Shown here in pieces: positions 24,368 to 32,503 of a DNA stretch of 47,788 bases. Each line of letters opens with the position of its first letter. Positions within the stretch are counted from its first letter, which is position 1. The notes below the pieces were generated by a model that did not search any database, was not told the origin of the DNA, and saw only the letters and a program-made list of their open reading frames with translations. The translations under genes and the position numbers were made by a program. This stretch comes from BPGX01 sp037447455 (GTDB lineage Bacteria > Bacteroidota > Bacteroidia > B-17B0 > Aurantibacillaceae). The stretch covers positions 1-47,788 of the forward strand of contig JBBIGQ010000019.1 in assembly GCA_037447455.1 (NCBI GenBank). Direction: 5' to 3'.

Positions 24368-25090
24368 TCACTTTTTATCGTTACACTTTCTCACAGTTCT
24401 TTGTTCTATTCTTTTTTCGTATTTTTCTCCTTGGAATATATGATTGACAAATATCCCGGGCGTGTGTATTTGGTCAGGCTCTAATTCACCAGCAGGTACT
24501 AAAATTTCAACTTCTGCAATCGTAATCTTTCCAGCCATGGCCATCAAGGGATTAAAGTTTTTTGCAGTAGAACGGTAAATCAAATTACCAGCGGTATCTC
24601 CTTTCCACGCTTTAACCAGAGCAAAATCGGCTTCAAAGGCATATTCCAACAGATACTCTTTTTCTTGTCCATTAAATTTAAAAGTGCGTACTTCTTTCCC
24701 TTTCGCTATTTCTGTTCCAACGCCAGCGGGTAGGTAGAGTGCTGGAATGCCATATCCTGCGGCTAAACAACGGGTAGCCAATGTGCCTTGTGGTATGAGT
24801 TCTACTTCTAATTCGCCACTCAACATTTGTCTTTCAAACTCATCGTTTTCACCCACATACGATGAAATCATTTTTTTTATTTGTCTGGTCTGTAATAACA
24901 AACCTAATCCAAAATCATCTACGCCAGCATTGTTACTGATACAATTCAAATTTTTTACACCTTTTCTAACGAGTGCTGCTATTAAGTTTTCCGGAATACC
25001 ACATAATCCAAAGCCACCCACCAATAATGTCGCACCATCTTGAATATCTTTTATGGCTTCATCGGCATTTTTGACAACTTTGTTTATCAT
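24368..25090 (-). CDS. scoA: CoA transferase, subunit A (succinyl-CoA:3-ketoacid type)
   Basis: The 240-residue protein matches subunit A of family I CoA transferases: DGATLLVGGFGLCGIPENLI with the glycine-rich CoA loop, CISNNAGVDDFGLGLLL, QGTLATRCLAAGYGIPALYLPAG and YAFEADFALVKAWKGDTAGNLIYR. With subunit B it moves CoA between succinate and acetoacetate. Subunit B carries the catalytic glutamate and normally follows directly. Here the next gene on this strand is absent and the neighbour is the convergent plus-strand gene, so scoB must be elsewhere. valS lies 47 bases upstream. Confidence 0.9.
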   Translation of the reverse strand: MINKVVKNADEAIKDIQDGATLLVGGFGLCGIPENLIAALVRKGVKNLNCISNNAGVDDFGLGLLLQTRQIKKMISSYVGENDEFERQMLSGELEVELIPQGTLATRCLAAGYGIPALYLPAGVGTEIAKGKEVRTFKFNGQEKEYLLEYAFEADFALVKAWKGDTAGNLIYRSTAKNFNPLMAMAGKITIAEVEILVPAGELEPDQIHTPGIFVNHIFQGEKYEKRIEQRTVRKCNDKK

Positions 25091-25137
25091 AGCGAAAATT
25101 TTTTGAGCCCAATAATAATAATTTTAATATGGACTAT

Positions 25138-27819
25138 TTACATTGCCTGTGTTTTTAATTTCTGTAGTTGTTCTTTGATGCTTTCAATTTTTTGCAAGGC
25201 ATCTTTTTCTTTTTGTCGTTCTTTTTCTACCAATTCTGGTTTGGCATTTTGAACAAATTTTTCATTAGATAATTTTTTTCGTACACTTTCTAAAAAGCCC
25301 TGTAAATAATCCAATTCTCCACTTAGTTTTTGTATTTCTGTCTCTACATTTATGCCCGAAATTTTTTCATCAATATCTAAATAAATTTTTCTGGAAGGGT
25401 GTACAATCAATTTACCATTTGATTTTGTAGCAATTGTTTTAGAATGCAAATTGCCTAATTTTTCAATCCATGCATCGTATTCAAACGAAGTGGCTTCTGA
25501 CCAATGCAATTTTTCTTTTGGTGAGATTTGTATTCTGGAACGTACTTCCCGAATTTGAACAATGATATTTTTCAAATTATCGTATAACTGCACCAATTGT
25601 ATATTATATTCTTTTGTTTCAGGCCATTGTTGAATAATTAGATCTTCTTTATCTTTTCTATTTTTCAATAAATGCCATATTTCTTCACTGATAAAGGGCA
25701 TCCACGGATGAAGAATTTTCAAAATGCTTTCAAATAATTCTATAGTTTTTTGAATAATATGTGAATGGATTTTTTCATTTGAATCATTAGGTTTGATGGC
25801 TTCTAAATACCACGAACAAAAATCGTCCCAAATAAGTTTATAGCTCAACATCAGGGCATCGTTCAAGCGGAATTTTTCAAAAGCATCGTTAATAGCATCA
25901 AGTTGTTTGAAAAAATAATTTTCAAAAAGTTGAATGGCTTGTGTTTGATAATCGTGAATTATAGCATCATTCGAAGCTCTTTGTTGTAATTGATGAATCA
26001 AACGAAAAGCATTCCAGATTTTATTGGCAAAGTTTCTCCCTTGCACGCAATATTCTTCGTCAAATAATAAATCATTGCCTGCAGGAGATGAAAACAGCAT
26101 GCCTACTCTTACAGCATCTGCACCATATTTTTGAATTAAATCCAATGGGTCAGGACTATTACCCAAACTTTTACTCATTTTCCTTCCTAATTTATCCCGC
26201 ACAATACCAGTAAGATAAACATTTGTAAAGGGCTTATTATTTCCCCACAAATATCCTGCAATAATCATTCTGGCTACCCAAAAGAATAAAATTTCAGGTG
26301 CTGTTACCAAGTCATTTGTAGGATAATAGTATTTAAAATCCTCATTGAATGTTTTTTTATCAGAACCAACAACAGTGGGGTCAAATACCGAAATAGGCCA
26401 TAACCACGATGAAAACCATGTATCCAATACATCTTCATCCTGACGAATATTTTGAGTGCTCAAATTATTTTTCTGAAAATACTCAATGGCTTCTTCTTTT
26501 GTTTTACAAACCGCAATATCGTTGTTTTCATTGTACCATGCAGGAATACGATGCCCCCACCATAACTGACGACTAATGCACCAATCTTTTACATTTTCCA
26601 TCCAATGTTTGTAAGTGTTAATGAACTTATCTGGAATGAGTTTGACATCGCCGTTTGATACAGCGTCTAAGGCCGCTTTACTAATCTCCTTCATTTTGAC
26701 AAACCATTGATAACTCAAATAAGGTTCTACTATGGCATCGGTGCGTTCGCTGTGTCCTACTTTATTTTTTATTGTTTCAATTTTTTCAACTAATCCCAGT
26801 TCTTCAAGGTCTTTAATAATTTTTTTTCTGCAAATAAATCTATCTAATCCAACATAATGTTCTGCCTTTTGAGCATTGGGTGAATTAATAATTTCTTTGC
26901 TAATTTTTCCATCGGGGGTTAGTCCGATAATAATGGGTAATTGATGTTTAATACCCAATTCGTAATCTGCCTGGTCATGAGCGGGTGTTACTTTCAATGC
27001 CCCGGTTCCAAAAGTAGGGTCAATATAATTATCAGCAATGATAGGCACTACACGGTTGACAATAGGCACTATTACTTTTTTACCAATTAGGTGTTTGTAT
27101 CTTTCATCTTCTGGGTGTACGCATACAGCCACATCTGCCATGATGGTTTCCGGACGAGTAGTAGCAATGGTAATATGTCCGGAATGATCTTCCATCAGAT
27201 ATTTTACGTAAACTAATTGACTGTTGCTTTCTTTGTAAATAACTTCTTCATCACTCAAAGCGGTGAGGCCCACAGGATCCCAGTTGATGATCCTGTATCC
27301 ACGATAAATGTATCCTTTGCGATAAAGATCAATAAATGCATTGAAAACCGAATTGCTGTAAGGTTCATCCATTGTAAAGGTGGTGCGTTTCCAATCGCAG
27401 GAAGCGCCCAGTTTTTTCAATTGTTCTAAAATAATGCCACCATATTTTTCTTTCCATTCCCAAGCGTATTTCAGAAATTCTTCTCTTGTCAAATCCGATT
27501 TTTTGATGCCTTTGTCAGCCAGCATTTTTACAACTTTTGCTTCAGTGGCAATACTGGCGTGATCTGTACCCGGCACCCAACATGTGTTGTAACCCTGCAT
27601 TCTTTTACGGCGAATTAAAACATCTTGAATGGTATTATTCAACATGTGTCCCATGTGCAGCACACCTGTTACATTGGGCGGTGGCATTACAATTGTATAG
27701 GGCTTTTTATTGGCATCTGGTTGGGAATAAAAATAGTCATTGTTTAACCAGTGTTGATTCCATTTTGATTCAATTTTATGAGGTTCAAAATTTTTAGGGA
27801 GTTCTTTTTGATTTGCCAT
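25138..27819 (-). CDS. valS: Valyl-tRNA synthetase
   Basis: The 893-residue class I synthetase charges tRNA-Val. It has the HIGH-type motif HMGH at residues 55-58 (MPPPNVTGVLHMGHML), the editing domain in the middle, WCISRQLWWGHRIPAWY, the KMSKS motif at 547-551, an anticodon-binding domain and a C-terminal coiled coil (about 825-893, GELDYLQGFLESVRKKLSN onward) that is typical of ValRS. A TATTTTTG box on the minus strand at 27842-27849 is a likely promoter element. Confidence 0.96.
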   Translation of the reverse strand: MANQKELPKNFEPHKIESKWNQHWLNNDYFYSQPDANKKPYTIVMPPPNVTGVLHMGHMLNNTIQDVLIRRKRMQGYNTCWVPGTDHASIATEAKVVKMLADKGIKKSDLTREEFLKYAWEWKEKYGGIILEQLKKLGASCDWKRTTFTMDEPYSNSVFNAFIDLYRKGYIYRGYRIINWDPVGLTALSDEEVIYKESNSQLVYVKYLMEDHSGHITIATTRPETIMADVAVCVHPEDERYKHLIGKKVIVPIVNRVVPIIADNYIDPTFGTGALKVTPAHDQADYELGIKHQLPIIIGLTPDGKISKEIINSPNAQKAEHYVGLDRFICRKKIIKDLEELGLVEKIETIKNKVGHSERTDAIVEPYLSYQWFVKMKEISKAALDAVSNGDVKLIPDKFINTYKHWMENVKDWCISRQLWWGHRIPAWYNENNDIAVCKTKEEAIEYFQKNNLSTQNIRQDEDVLDTWFSSWLWPISVFDPTVVGSDKKTFNEDFKYYYPTNDLVTAPEILFFWVARMIIAGYLWGNNKPFTNVYLTGIVRDKLGRKMSKSLGNSPDPLDLIQKYGADAVRVGMLFSSPAGNDLLFDEEYCVQGRNFANKIWNAFRLIHQLQQRASNDAIIHDYQTQAIQLFENYFFKQLDAINDAFEKFRLNDALMLSYKLIWDDFCSWYLEAIKPNDSNEKIHSHIIQKTIELFESILKILHPWMPFISEEIWHLLKNRKDKEDLIIQQWPETKEYNIQLVQLYDNLKNIIVQIREVRSRIQISPKEKLHWSEATSFEYDAWIEKLGNLHSKTIATKSNGKLIVHPSRKIYLDIDEKISGINVETEIQKLSGELDYLQGFLESVRKKLSNEKFVQNAKPELVEKERQKEKDALQKIESIKEQLQKLKTQAM

Positions 27820-27841
27820 AATTTTAGTCCTGTTAATTTTC

Positions 27842-27849
27842 GCAAAAAT
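27842..27849 (-). promoter_or_regulatory. -7 promoter box of valS
   Basis: The minus strand reads TATTTTTG here, a match to TAnnTTTG, 22 bases before the valS ATG. No TTTG is seen at the expected -33 position. This promoter is divergent from that of the DUF1573 operon. Confidence 0.5.
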
Positions 27850-27870
27850 AATTAAAGATTAGTAAATGTA

Positions 27871-27903
27871 TTTGATTAAGTATTATTTTTGTTTGTAACT
27901 TTG
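27871..27903 (+). promoter_or_regulatory. Promoter of the DUF1573 operon, TTTG-N21-TAACTTTG
   Basis: TTTG at 27871-27874 and TAACTTTG at 27896-27903, 21 bases apart, match the Bacteroidota consensus. The ATG at 27922 lies 18 bases after the -7 box. Confidence 0.7.
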
Positions 27904-27921
27904 TAAGCAAAATTTAAGATT

Positions 27922-28401
27922 ATGAGAAAAATTATTTACTTAGTTAGTATGAGCGGAGCATTCGTTTTATGCTCAAACATTCAAGCACAGGATAACAAAC
28001 AAGCTAATCCTGTTAATACAGAACAACCGGCAAGTTTGGCGGATATTAAGTTTGATAAGACCGTTCACGATTTTGGCACCATTCCTCAAGGTGGAAATGG
28101 TGAATGTGAATTTATTTTCACAAATACAGGAAAAGAACCATTAGTGATTACAAACTGTATGGGAAGTTGTGGCTGTACTGTGCCTCAATGTCCAAAAGAA
28201 CCAGTATTACCCGGAAAAAAAGGAAGTATTAAAGTGAAATATGATACAAATAGAGTAGGTCCTTTTGTAAAAAGTGTAACCGTTAATTCAAATGCTAAAA
28301 GTGGTGTAGTAACCTTGCAAATTAAAGGTACTGTGGAAGCCAAGCCAGTAGAAGAAGCATTCCCACAAAATAAAAACGATGGTGCTCCAAAAGCAAATTA
28401 A
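27922..28401 (+). CDS. DUF1573 protein, first of two
   Basis: The 159-residue secreted protein has a signal peptide (MRKIIYLVSMSGAFVLCSNIQAQ) and one DUF1573 domain of the Ig-like Hydin/ASPM fold: FDKTVHDFGTIPQGGNGECEFIFTNTGKEPLVITNCMGSCGCTVPQCPKEPVLPGKKGSIKVKYDTNRVG, residues about 43-115, with the characteristic GCGCT-like cysteine pair. It ends with a disordered tail. Its function is unknown; periplasmic or outer-membrane scaffolding has been suggested for such folds, which is inference. It is followed after three bases by a small coiled-coil gene and then by a paralog. Confidence 0.85.
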   Translation: MRKIIYLVSMSGAFVLCSNIQAQDNKQANPVNTEQPASLADIKFDKTVHDFGTIPQGGNGECEFIFTNTGKEPLVITNCMGSCGCTVPQCPKEPVLPGKKGSIKVKYDTNRVGPFVKSVTVNSNAKSGVVTLQIKGTVEAKPVEEAFPQNKNDGAPKAN

Positions 28402-28404
28402 TTT

Positions 28405-28749
28405 ATGCCGTACAGTATACCGATTAAAATATACGAACAACTAGAGCCAAAATTAGGTAAGGAGAGTGCTCAGATTATTGCTGAGGCAGTAGAGGAAAGC
28501 ATTCGGAATAATACAGAAGAAGGTAAGGCACAATTAAAAGTTATTGTATCAGAAGAACTTAAAAAAGAATTGGCGACGAAATATGATTTGAAAGTTCTTG
28601 AAACGGAAATGAAAAAAGAAATTGACTTAGTTAGAAAAGACAAGCGAATAATGGAGATAAGAATAATTGCGATCATGATTATATTGTTTGTATTATCCAA
28701 TCCTAATACTTTAGATTTCTTGAGTCGCTTATTTGGAATAATTAAATAA
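28405..28749 (+). CDS. Small coiled-coil protein with C-terminal membrane helix (DUF1640/CCDC90-like)
   Basis: The 114-residue product has a helical N-terminus (KIYEQLEPKLGKESAQIIAEAVEESI), a long charged coiled coil (about residues 43-80, LKKELATKYDLKVLETEMKKEIDLVRK) and a single C-terminal transmembrane helix (IIAIMIILFVL) with a short tail. The layout LATK.DL..LE.E...E....... is typical of bacterial DUF1640-type proteins, related to eukaryotic MCU regulator 1. Its role is not known. It lies between two DUF1573 genes in one operon, three bases after the first and 18 before the second. Confidence 0.7.
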   Translation: MPYSIPIKIYEQLEPKLGKESAQIIAEAVEESIRNNTEEGKAQLKVIVSEELKKELATKYDLKVLETEMKKEIDLVRKDKRIMEIRIIAIMIILFVLSNPNTLDFLSRLFGIIK

Positions 28750-28767
28750 AACTAAAATTAAAAAACT

Positions 28768-29196
28768 ATGAAAAGAATAGCTAGTTTTGTAACAGTAATT
28801 GGAATATGTGCATTATTTAATTTAAAAGCACAGGAAAGTGTAGTGCCTACAAACGATCCCAATGCTCCTGATATTAAATTTGAAACAGAAGTCATTGATT
28901 ATGGTGTGATTCCTTATGATTCGGATGGAGTGCGGGAATTCAAATTCAAAAATGTAGGTAAATCGCCTTTGACTATTACTAATGTACAAGGTGAATGTGG
29001 CTGTACGGCTACGACTATAGATGGCAAACCAGGTTGGCCACAAGAACCGATTCTTCCGGGCAAAACAGGGACAATTAAAGTGAAATACGATACTAAAAGA
29101 ACTGGTCGTTTTGAGAAAAATGTTACTGTAACCTCTAATGCAAAGTATCCTGTAGTGAAATTGAAAATTAAAGGAGAAGTTAAACCAAAAGAATAA
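28768..29196 (+). CDS. DUF1573 protein, second of two
   Basis: The 142-residue paralog has a signal peptide (MKRIASFVTVIGICALFNLKAQ) and a DUF1573 domain reading FETEVIDYGVIPYDSDGVREFKFKN, then GECGCTATTIDGKPGWPQEPILPGKTGTIKVKYDTKR. Compared with the first copy it has an insert (TIDGKPGW) after the cysteine pair. The two share most of the domain, so they derive from duplication, with the coiled-coil gene placed between them. The operon ends at the strong hairpin at 29221-29257. Confidence 0.85.
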   Translation: MKRIASFVTVIGICALFNLKAQESVVPTNDPNAPDIKFETEVIDYGVIPYDSDGVREFKFKNVGKSPLTITNVQGECGCTATTIDGKPGWPQEPILPGKTGTIKVKYDTKRTGRFEKNVTVTSNAKYPVVKLKIKGEVKPKE

Positions 29197-29220
29197 AACA
29201 ATCAATCATTCGTTGCAAGA

Positions 29221-29257
29221 AACAAAAAACGCTCTGCTTAGCAGAGCGTTTTTTGTT
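29221..29257. terminator. Perfect 17-bp hairpin terminator, bidirectional
   Basis: AACAAAAAACGCTCTGC, loop TTA, then its exact complement GCAGAGCGTTTTTTGTT. It stands between the DUF1573 operon and the convergent Bax-inhibitor gene and would work on both strands. Confidence 0.9.
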
Positions 29258-29277
29258 TATATAGTTTAAAAAAATTA

Positions 29278-30018
29278 TTAGTCCTTTCTGCTACCAAATA
29301 ATCTTAACAAGGACAAGAACAAGTTGATAAAATCTAAGTACAACGTAAGAGCACCTAAAATTCCTAACTTTTTGTAAATAACACTTCCATCACTTTGATA
29401 AGAAAGCGTTTTAATTTTTTGTACATCATAAGCCGTTAATCCTGTAAAGATAATAACTGATATGATACTGATAATATAATCCATTGTGCTGCTTTTCATA
29501 AAGAAGTTGATTATTGAAGCAAGGATAATGCCAATGAGTCCAAAAATTAAAATGCGTCCAAAACTGGTTAAGTCAGTATTTGTAGTATATCCTGCAATTG
29601 CCATTACACCAAATAAAGCAGAGGCACTTAAAAATGCTTTGAAAATACTTCCGATTTCATAGGCATAAAAAATAAAGCTTAAACTAATTCCATTTACCAA
29701 TGCATAAAGAATGAAAACGCTGGCTAATTGAATATAATTTAAACGATTAAAAGCCCAGCTCATTATTAACACAAAACCAATAGGTGCCAGCATTACTAAC
29801 CAACCCAATATATTAAGTTTGGCACCAGTTTCACTAATGGTAAACAAGTAACTAATTGCATGAGGGTTAAACGCAAAAAATAATGAACTGATAGTTGTAA
29901 GCAGTAATCCTCCAAACATCCAGGCAAATACTTGTCTGAATAATTTTGTAGTGCTTAATACTGAACTTTGTACTTCTTGATAGTTTAAGTTATCAATGTT
30001 AGTGCTTCTCGTTTCCAT
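29278..30018 (-). CDS. Bax inhibitor-1/YccA family membrane protein
   Basis: The 246-residue protein has seven predicted transmembrane helices with the BI-1 pattern: MFGGLLLTTISSLFFA, then SFIFYAYEIGSIFKAFLSASALFGVMAIAGYTT and a C-terminal IFTGLTAYDVQKIK with the acidic pore residues. Members are pH-sensitive cation (calcium) leak channels in bacteria and stress regulators in eukaryotes; the physiological role here is open. The start was set at 30018 because the frame start at 30036 overlaps the -7 promoter box. Confidence 0.85.
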   Translation of the reverse strand: METRSTNIDNLNYQEVQSSVLSTTKLFRQVFAWMFGGLLLTTISSLFFAFNPHAISYLFTISETGAKLNILGWLVMLAPIGFVLIMSWAFNRLNYIQLASVFILYALVNGISLSFIFYAYEIGSIFKAFLSASALFGVMAIAGYTTNTDLTSFGRILIFGLIGIILASIINFFMKSSTMDYIISIISVIIFTGLTAYDVQKIKTLSYQSDGSVIYKKLGILGALTLYLDFINLFLSLLRLFGSRKD

Positions 30019-30033
30019 AAAATTTGTTTTTTG

Positions 30034-30041
30034 CAAAGATA
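30034..30041 (-). promoter_or_regulatory. -7 promoter box of the Bax-inhibitor gene
   Basis: The minus strand reads TATCTTTG, a perfect match to TAnnTTTG, 15 bases before the ATG at 30018. This excludes the upstream start at 30036. No -33 TTTG is visible. Confidence 0.6.
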
Positions 30042-30061
30042 CAGAAATATTATTCCTTCTT

Positions 30062-30099
30062 AAAAGTTAATTATAGTAAAAAAAGTTAATTATAGTAAA
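30062..30099 (+). repeat. Two exact tandem copies of a 19-bp unit
   Basis: AAAAGTTAATTATAGTAAA is repeated at 30062-30080 and 30081-30099 in the divergent region between the Bax-inhibitor gene and the thioredoxin-like gene. It could be a recent slippage product or a pair of binding sites in the shared promoter region. Confidence 0.7.
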
Positions 30100-30128
30100 A
30101 TACTGCCTTTTAAATGCGTTTTTATTTT

Positions 30129-30136
30129 TATACTTG
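30129..30136 (+). promoter_or_regulatory. -7-like box of the thioredoxin-like gene
   Basis: TATACTTG differs from TAnnTTTG at one position and lies 16 bases before the ATG at 30153. The first in-frame ATG at 30114 is upstream of it, supporting the later start. Confidence 0.4.
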
Positions 30137-30152
30137 CAGCAAAATAATAAAT

Positions 30153-31730
30153 ATGAAGAAGATTGCTGGTATGGCTTTATCCATAGTGAGTATTGGAATT
30201 TTAAGTGCTCAAAAAAAAATAGAAAAGACAACTATTCTACAAAAAGAAAATATAAAGAATGCTCAATCTGTTTTACCTTCTAAAATTAAGGGGTATAATT
30301 TACAATTCAATCTGACCAATTGCAAAGATACAATGGTTTTCCTTGCAAAATACACGTTTGACAAGCAATACATAGTAGATACTTGCAAGAAAGTGAAAAA
30401 CGGAAAAGTTAGATTGAAATCCGATAAAGAAATTGAAAAAGGAGTATATTTTTTAGTGAGTCAGGATAAAGCACGTTATTTTGACTTTTTTATTAATGAA
30501 AACAATAAGTTTTTAATGAGTGGAGATATTAAATTAATTCAAACATTTAAAGTTTCTGGCTCAAAGGAAAATGAGAAATTTTTAGAATACATTAAATTCA
30601 TTGCTTCTAAAAATGAGATGTTTGGTAAATTAAGAGACAAAGCCCAGCAAATGCCTCCCAAAGATTCTGCTAAATTTATGGAAAGGGAAGTAAAACAGCT
30701 CAATGAAGATGTGAAAAAGTTTCAAAAAGAATTTTACAATGCCAATAAGGGCACCTTTTTAGCAGATGTGATTAATTTACAAATTTCCAAAGAACCTGAA
30801 AATGTTCCAAAAGCATCTAATGGTAGACCGGATAGTATTTATGTGTATCATTACATTAAAGGTCATTATTGGGATGGAGTGAATTTCAAAGACGATAGAT
30901 TATTAATTACACCTTTTTTTGGAGAGAAATTTAAAAATTATTTTGAAAGAGTTATCCCGCAAATTCCTGATTCGGCCATTGTTGAAATTGATAAAATTTT
31001 AGGACAATGTGCCCCCAAAAGCGATATGTTTAAATTTTTATTAGCGTATTTGACACCTTATTATGAGGCACACAAGGTAATGGGATTTGATAAAGTATTT
31101 GTGCATATTATTGATAAATACATTAAAACAGGATTAGCCAATGAGCTTTATGATGAAAAAATAAGAGAAAAAATTATTGAAAGAGGTAATATCTTAAAAC
31201 CTTTATTGATAGGTAATCAAGCACCAGAGTTATTGATGATTGATACAACAGGCGGAAAAATAACAAATAAAATGGGCTTTGATACGGCAAGAACAAGTGA
31301 AGGTATTACAAAATTATACTATGAAAATGTACAAAAAATTACACCATTGTTGATTTCTCTTTATCAAACCAAAGCAGATTACATTATTCTGGTATTTTGG
31401 GATGTAGATTGCGGGCATTGTCAAAAAGAAATTCCTGATTTGGTTAAAACATATAATGAATTAAAACAAAAATACGATGTGAAAGTTTTTGCAGTATACA
31501 CACACACGGAATATGATAAATGGAGAAAACTTATTATTGATAAAAAATTAAATTTTATCAATGTTTACGACCCTATTCACATCAATAATATTCGTGAGAA
31601 ATACGATATTTTTTCTACCCCAGTAATTTATTTATTGGATAAAAATAAAATTATTCGTGCTAAAAAATTATCTCACGAAGCCATCCCAAAAATTATTGAG
31701 TTTTTAGAAAAGGAGAAAAATAAAAATTAG
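30153..31730 (+). CDS. Thioredoxin-like (TlpA/DUF5106-type) secreted protein
   Basis: The 525-residue protein has a signal peptide (MKKIAGMALSIVSIGILSAQ) and a DUF4369-like N-terminal region (FDKQYIVDTCKKVKNGKVRL, RYFDFFINENNKFLMSG). The middle is helical. The C-terminal thioredoxin fold reads YIILVFWDVDCGHCQKEIPDLVKTYNELK with active-site Cys420 and Cys423, then cis-proline FSTPVIYLL. It probably works in periplasmic thiol-disulfide chemistry, reducing or repairing secreted proteins; the partner is unknown. The ATG at 30153 gives a normal signal peptide. It starts a long plus-strand gene run. Confidence 0.8.
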   Translation: MKKIAGMALSIVSIGILSAQKKIEKTTILQKENIKNAQSVLPSKIKGYNLQFNLTNCKDTMVFLAKYTFDKQYIVDTCKKVKNGKVRLKSDKEIEKGVYFLVSQDKARYFDFFINENNKFLMSGDIKLIQTFKVSGSKENEKFLEYIKFIASKNEMFGKLRDKAQQMPPKDSAKFMEREVKQLNEDVKKFQKEFYNANKGTFLADVINLQISKEPENVPKASNGRPDSIYVYHYIKGHYWDGVNFKDDRLLITPFFGEKFKNYFERVIPQIPDSAIVEIDKILGQCAPKSDMFKFLLAYLTPYYEAHKVMGFDKVFVHIIDKYIKTGLANELYDEKIREKIIERGNILKPLLIGNQAPELLMIDTTGGKITNKMGFDTARTSEGITKLYYENVQKITPLLISLYQTKADYIILVFWDVDCGHCQKEIPDLVKTYNELKQKYDVKVFAVYTHTEYDKWRKLIIDKKLNFINVYDPIHINNIREKYDIFSTPVIYLLDKNKIIRAKKLSHEAIPKIIEFLEKEKNKN

Positions 31731-31777
31731 TTGTTCATTAGTTAAAATTTGCTTATTTTTATTACGAAAAAGATGGG

Positions 31778-32497
31778 ATGATTATGAGTAAAAAATCTAA
31801 AAAATATAAAACTACAACAGAATGTAAAAACAATGTGATTAAAGAGCATTCAGAATCATACAATGCCAATGCACCTTTAGATTTTGATTGGCGAGAAATG
31901 TATAGAAGAGTGTGGGAAACATTGAATAGAAATAGAATTAGTGTAAAACACGAAGAATTTGAAAAGCAGTTTCAAAAAGAAAGAAGACAACGAGAAGCCC
32001 AATGGGAAAAGAATAAAAAAGAATGGGAAGAAAGAATGAAAAAACACGATGAGCAGATGCAAAAGTTAGAGAAAATGTTTGGCTTGCATTGGGAAAGGTT
32101 AGTAAAAGCACTGTTGGCGCCCGGTGCAAAAAAAGTTTTTCAGGAAAGGGGCATTGATATTCATTATTGTGGTTCAAATGTAGAAGCGGTTGTTGGTGGA
32201 GATAAAATGGAAATTGATGTCTTACTTGAAAATGATAAGGACGTTGTAATTGTAGAAATTAAGACCACAGCCCGTGTGAGTGATATAAAAGATACATTAA
32301 AAAATATGGAACGTGTCAGGAAGTTTTTTCCAAGGTTTGAGGGGAAAAATATATATGGTGCAGTGGCGGCATTAAAGTATTATGCCGGTTTGGATAAGTT
32401 TGCCGAGTCAAAGGGCTTATTTGTCATTGAACCCTCTGGTGAAGATTCGGTAGTCATTAAAAAAAATGATAAAAATTTTCAACCTAAAAACTGGTAA
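31778..32497 (+). CDS. Coiled-coil PD-(D/E)XK nuclease-like protein (DUF3782-type)
   Basis: The 239-residue protein has a charged coiled coil (about residues 57-100, EFEKQFQKERRQREAQWEKN onward) and a PD-(D/E)XK fold: Glu106 in HWERLVK, Asp147 in MEIDVLL, and Glu160/Lys162 in VIVEIKTT. The remainder, DIKDTLKNMERVRKFFPRFEG and GAVAALKYYAGLDKFAESKGLFVIEPSGE, fits the DUF3782-like family. A full catalytic set suggests an active nuclease, but no substrate is known for the family. Start ATG 31784 (MSKKSK) is an equally good choice. The neighbours do not encode a methyltransferase or other restriction partner. Confidence 0.75.
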   Translation: MIMSKKSKKYKTTTECKNNVIKEHSESYNANAPLDFDWREMYRRVWETLNRNRISVKHEEFEKQFQKERRQREAQWEKNKKEWEERMKKHDEQMQKLEKMFGLHWERLVKALLAPGAKKVFQERGIDIHYCGSNVEAVVGGDKMEIDVLLENDKDVVIVEIKTTARVSDIKDTLKNMERVRKFFPRFEGKNIYGAVAALKYYAGLDKFAESKGLFVIEPSGEDSVVIKKNDKNFQPKNW

Positions 32498-32503
32498 ATT
32501 AAT

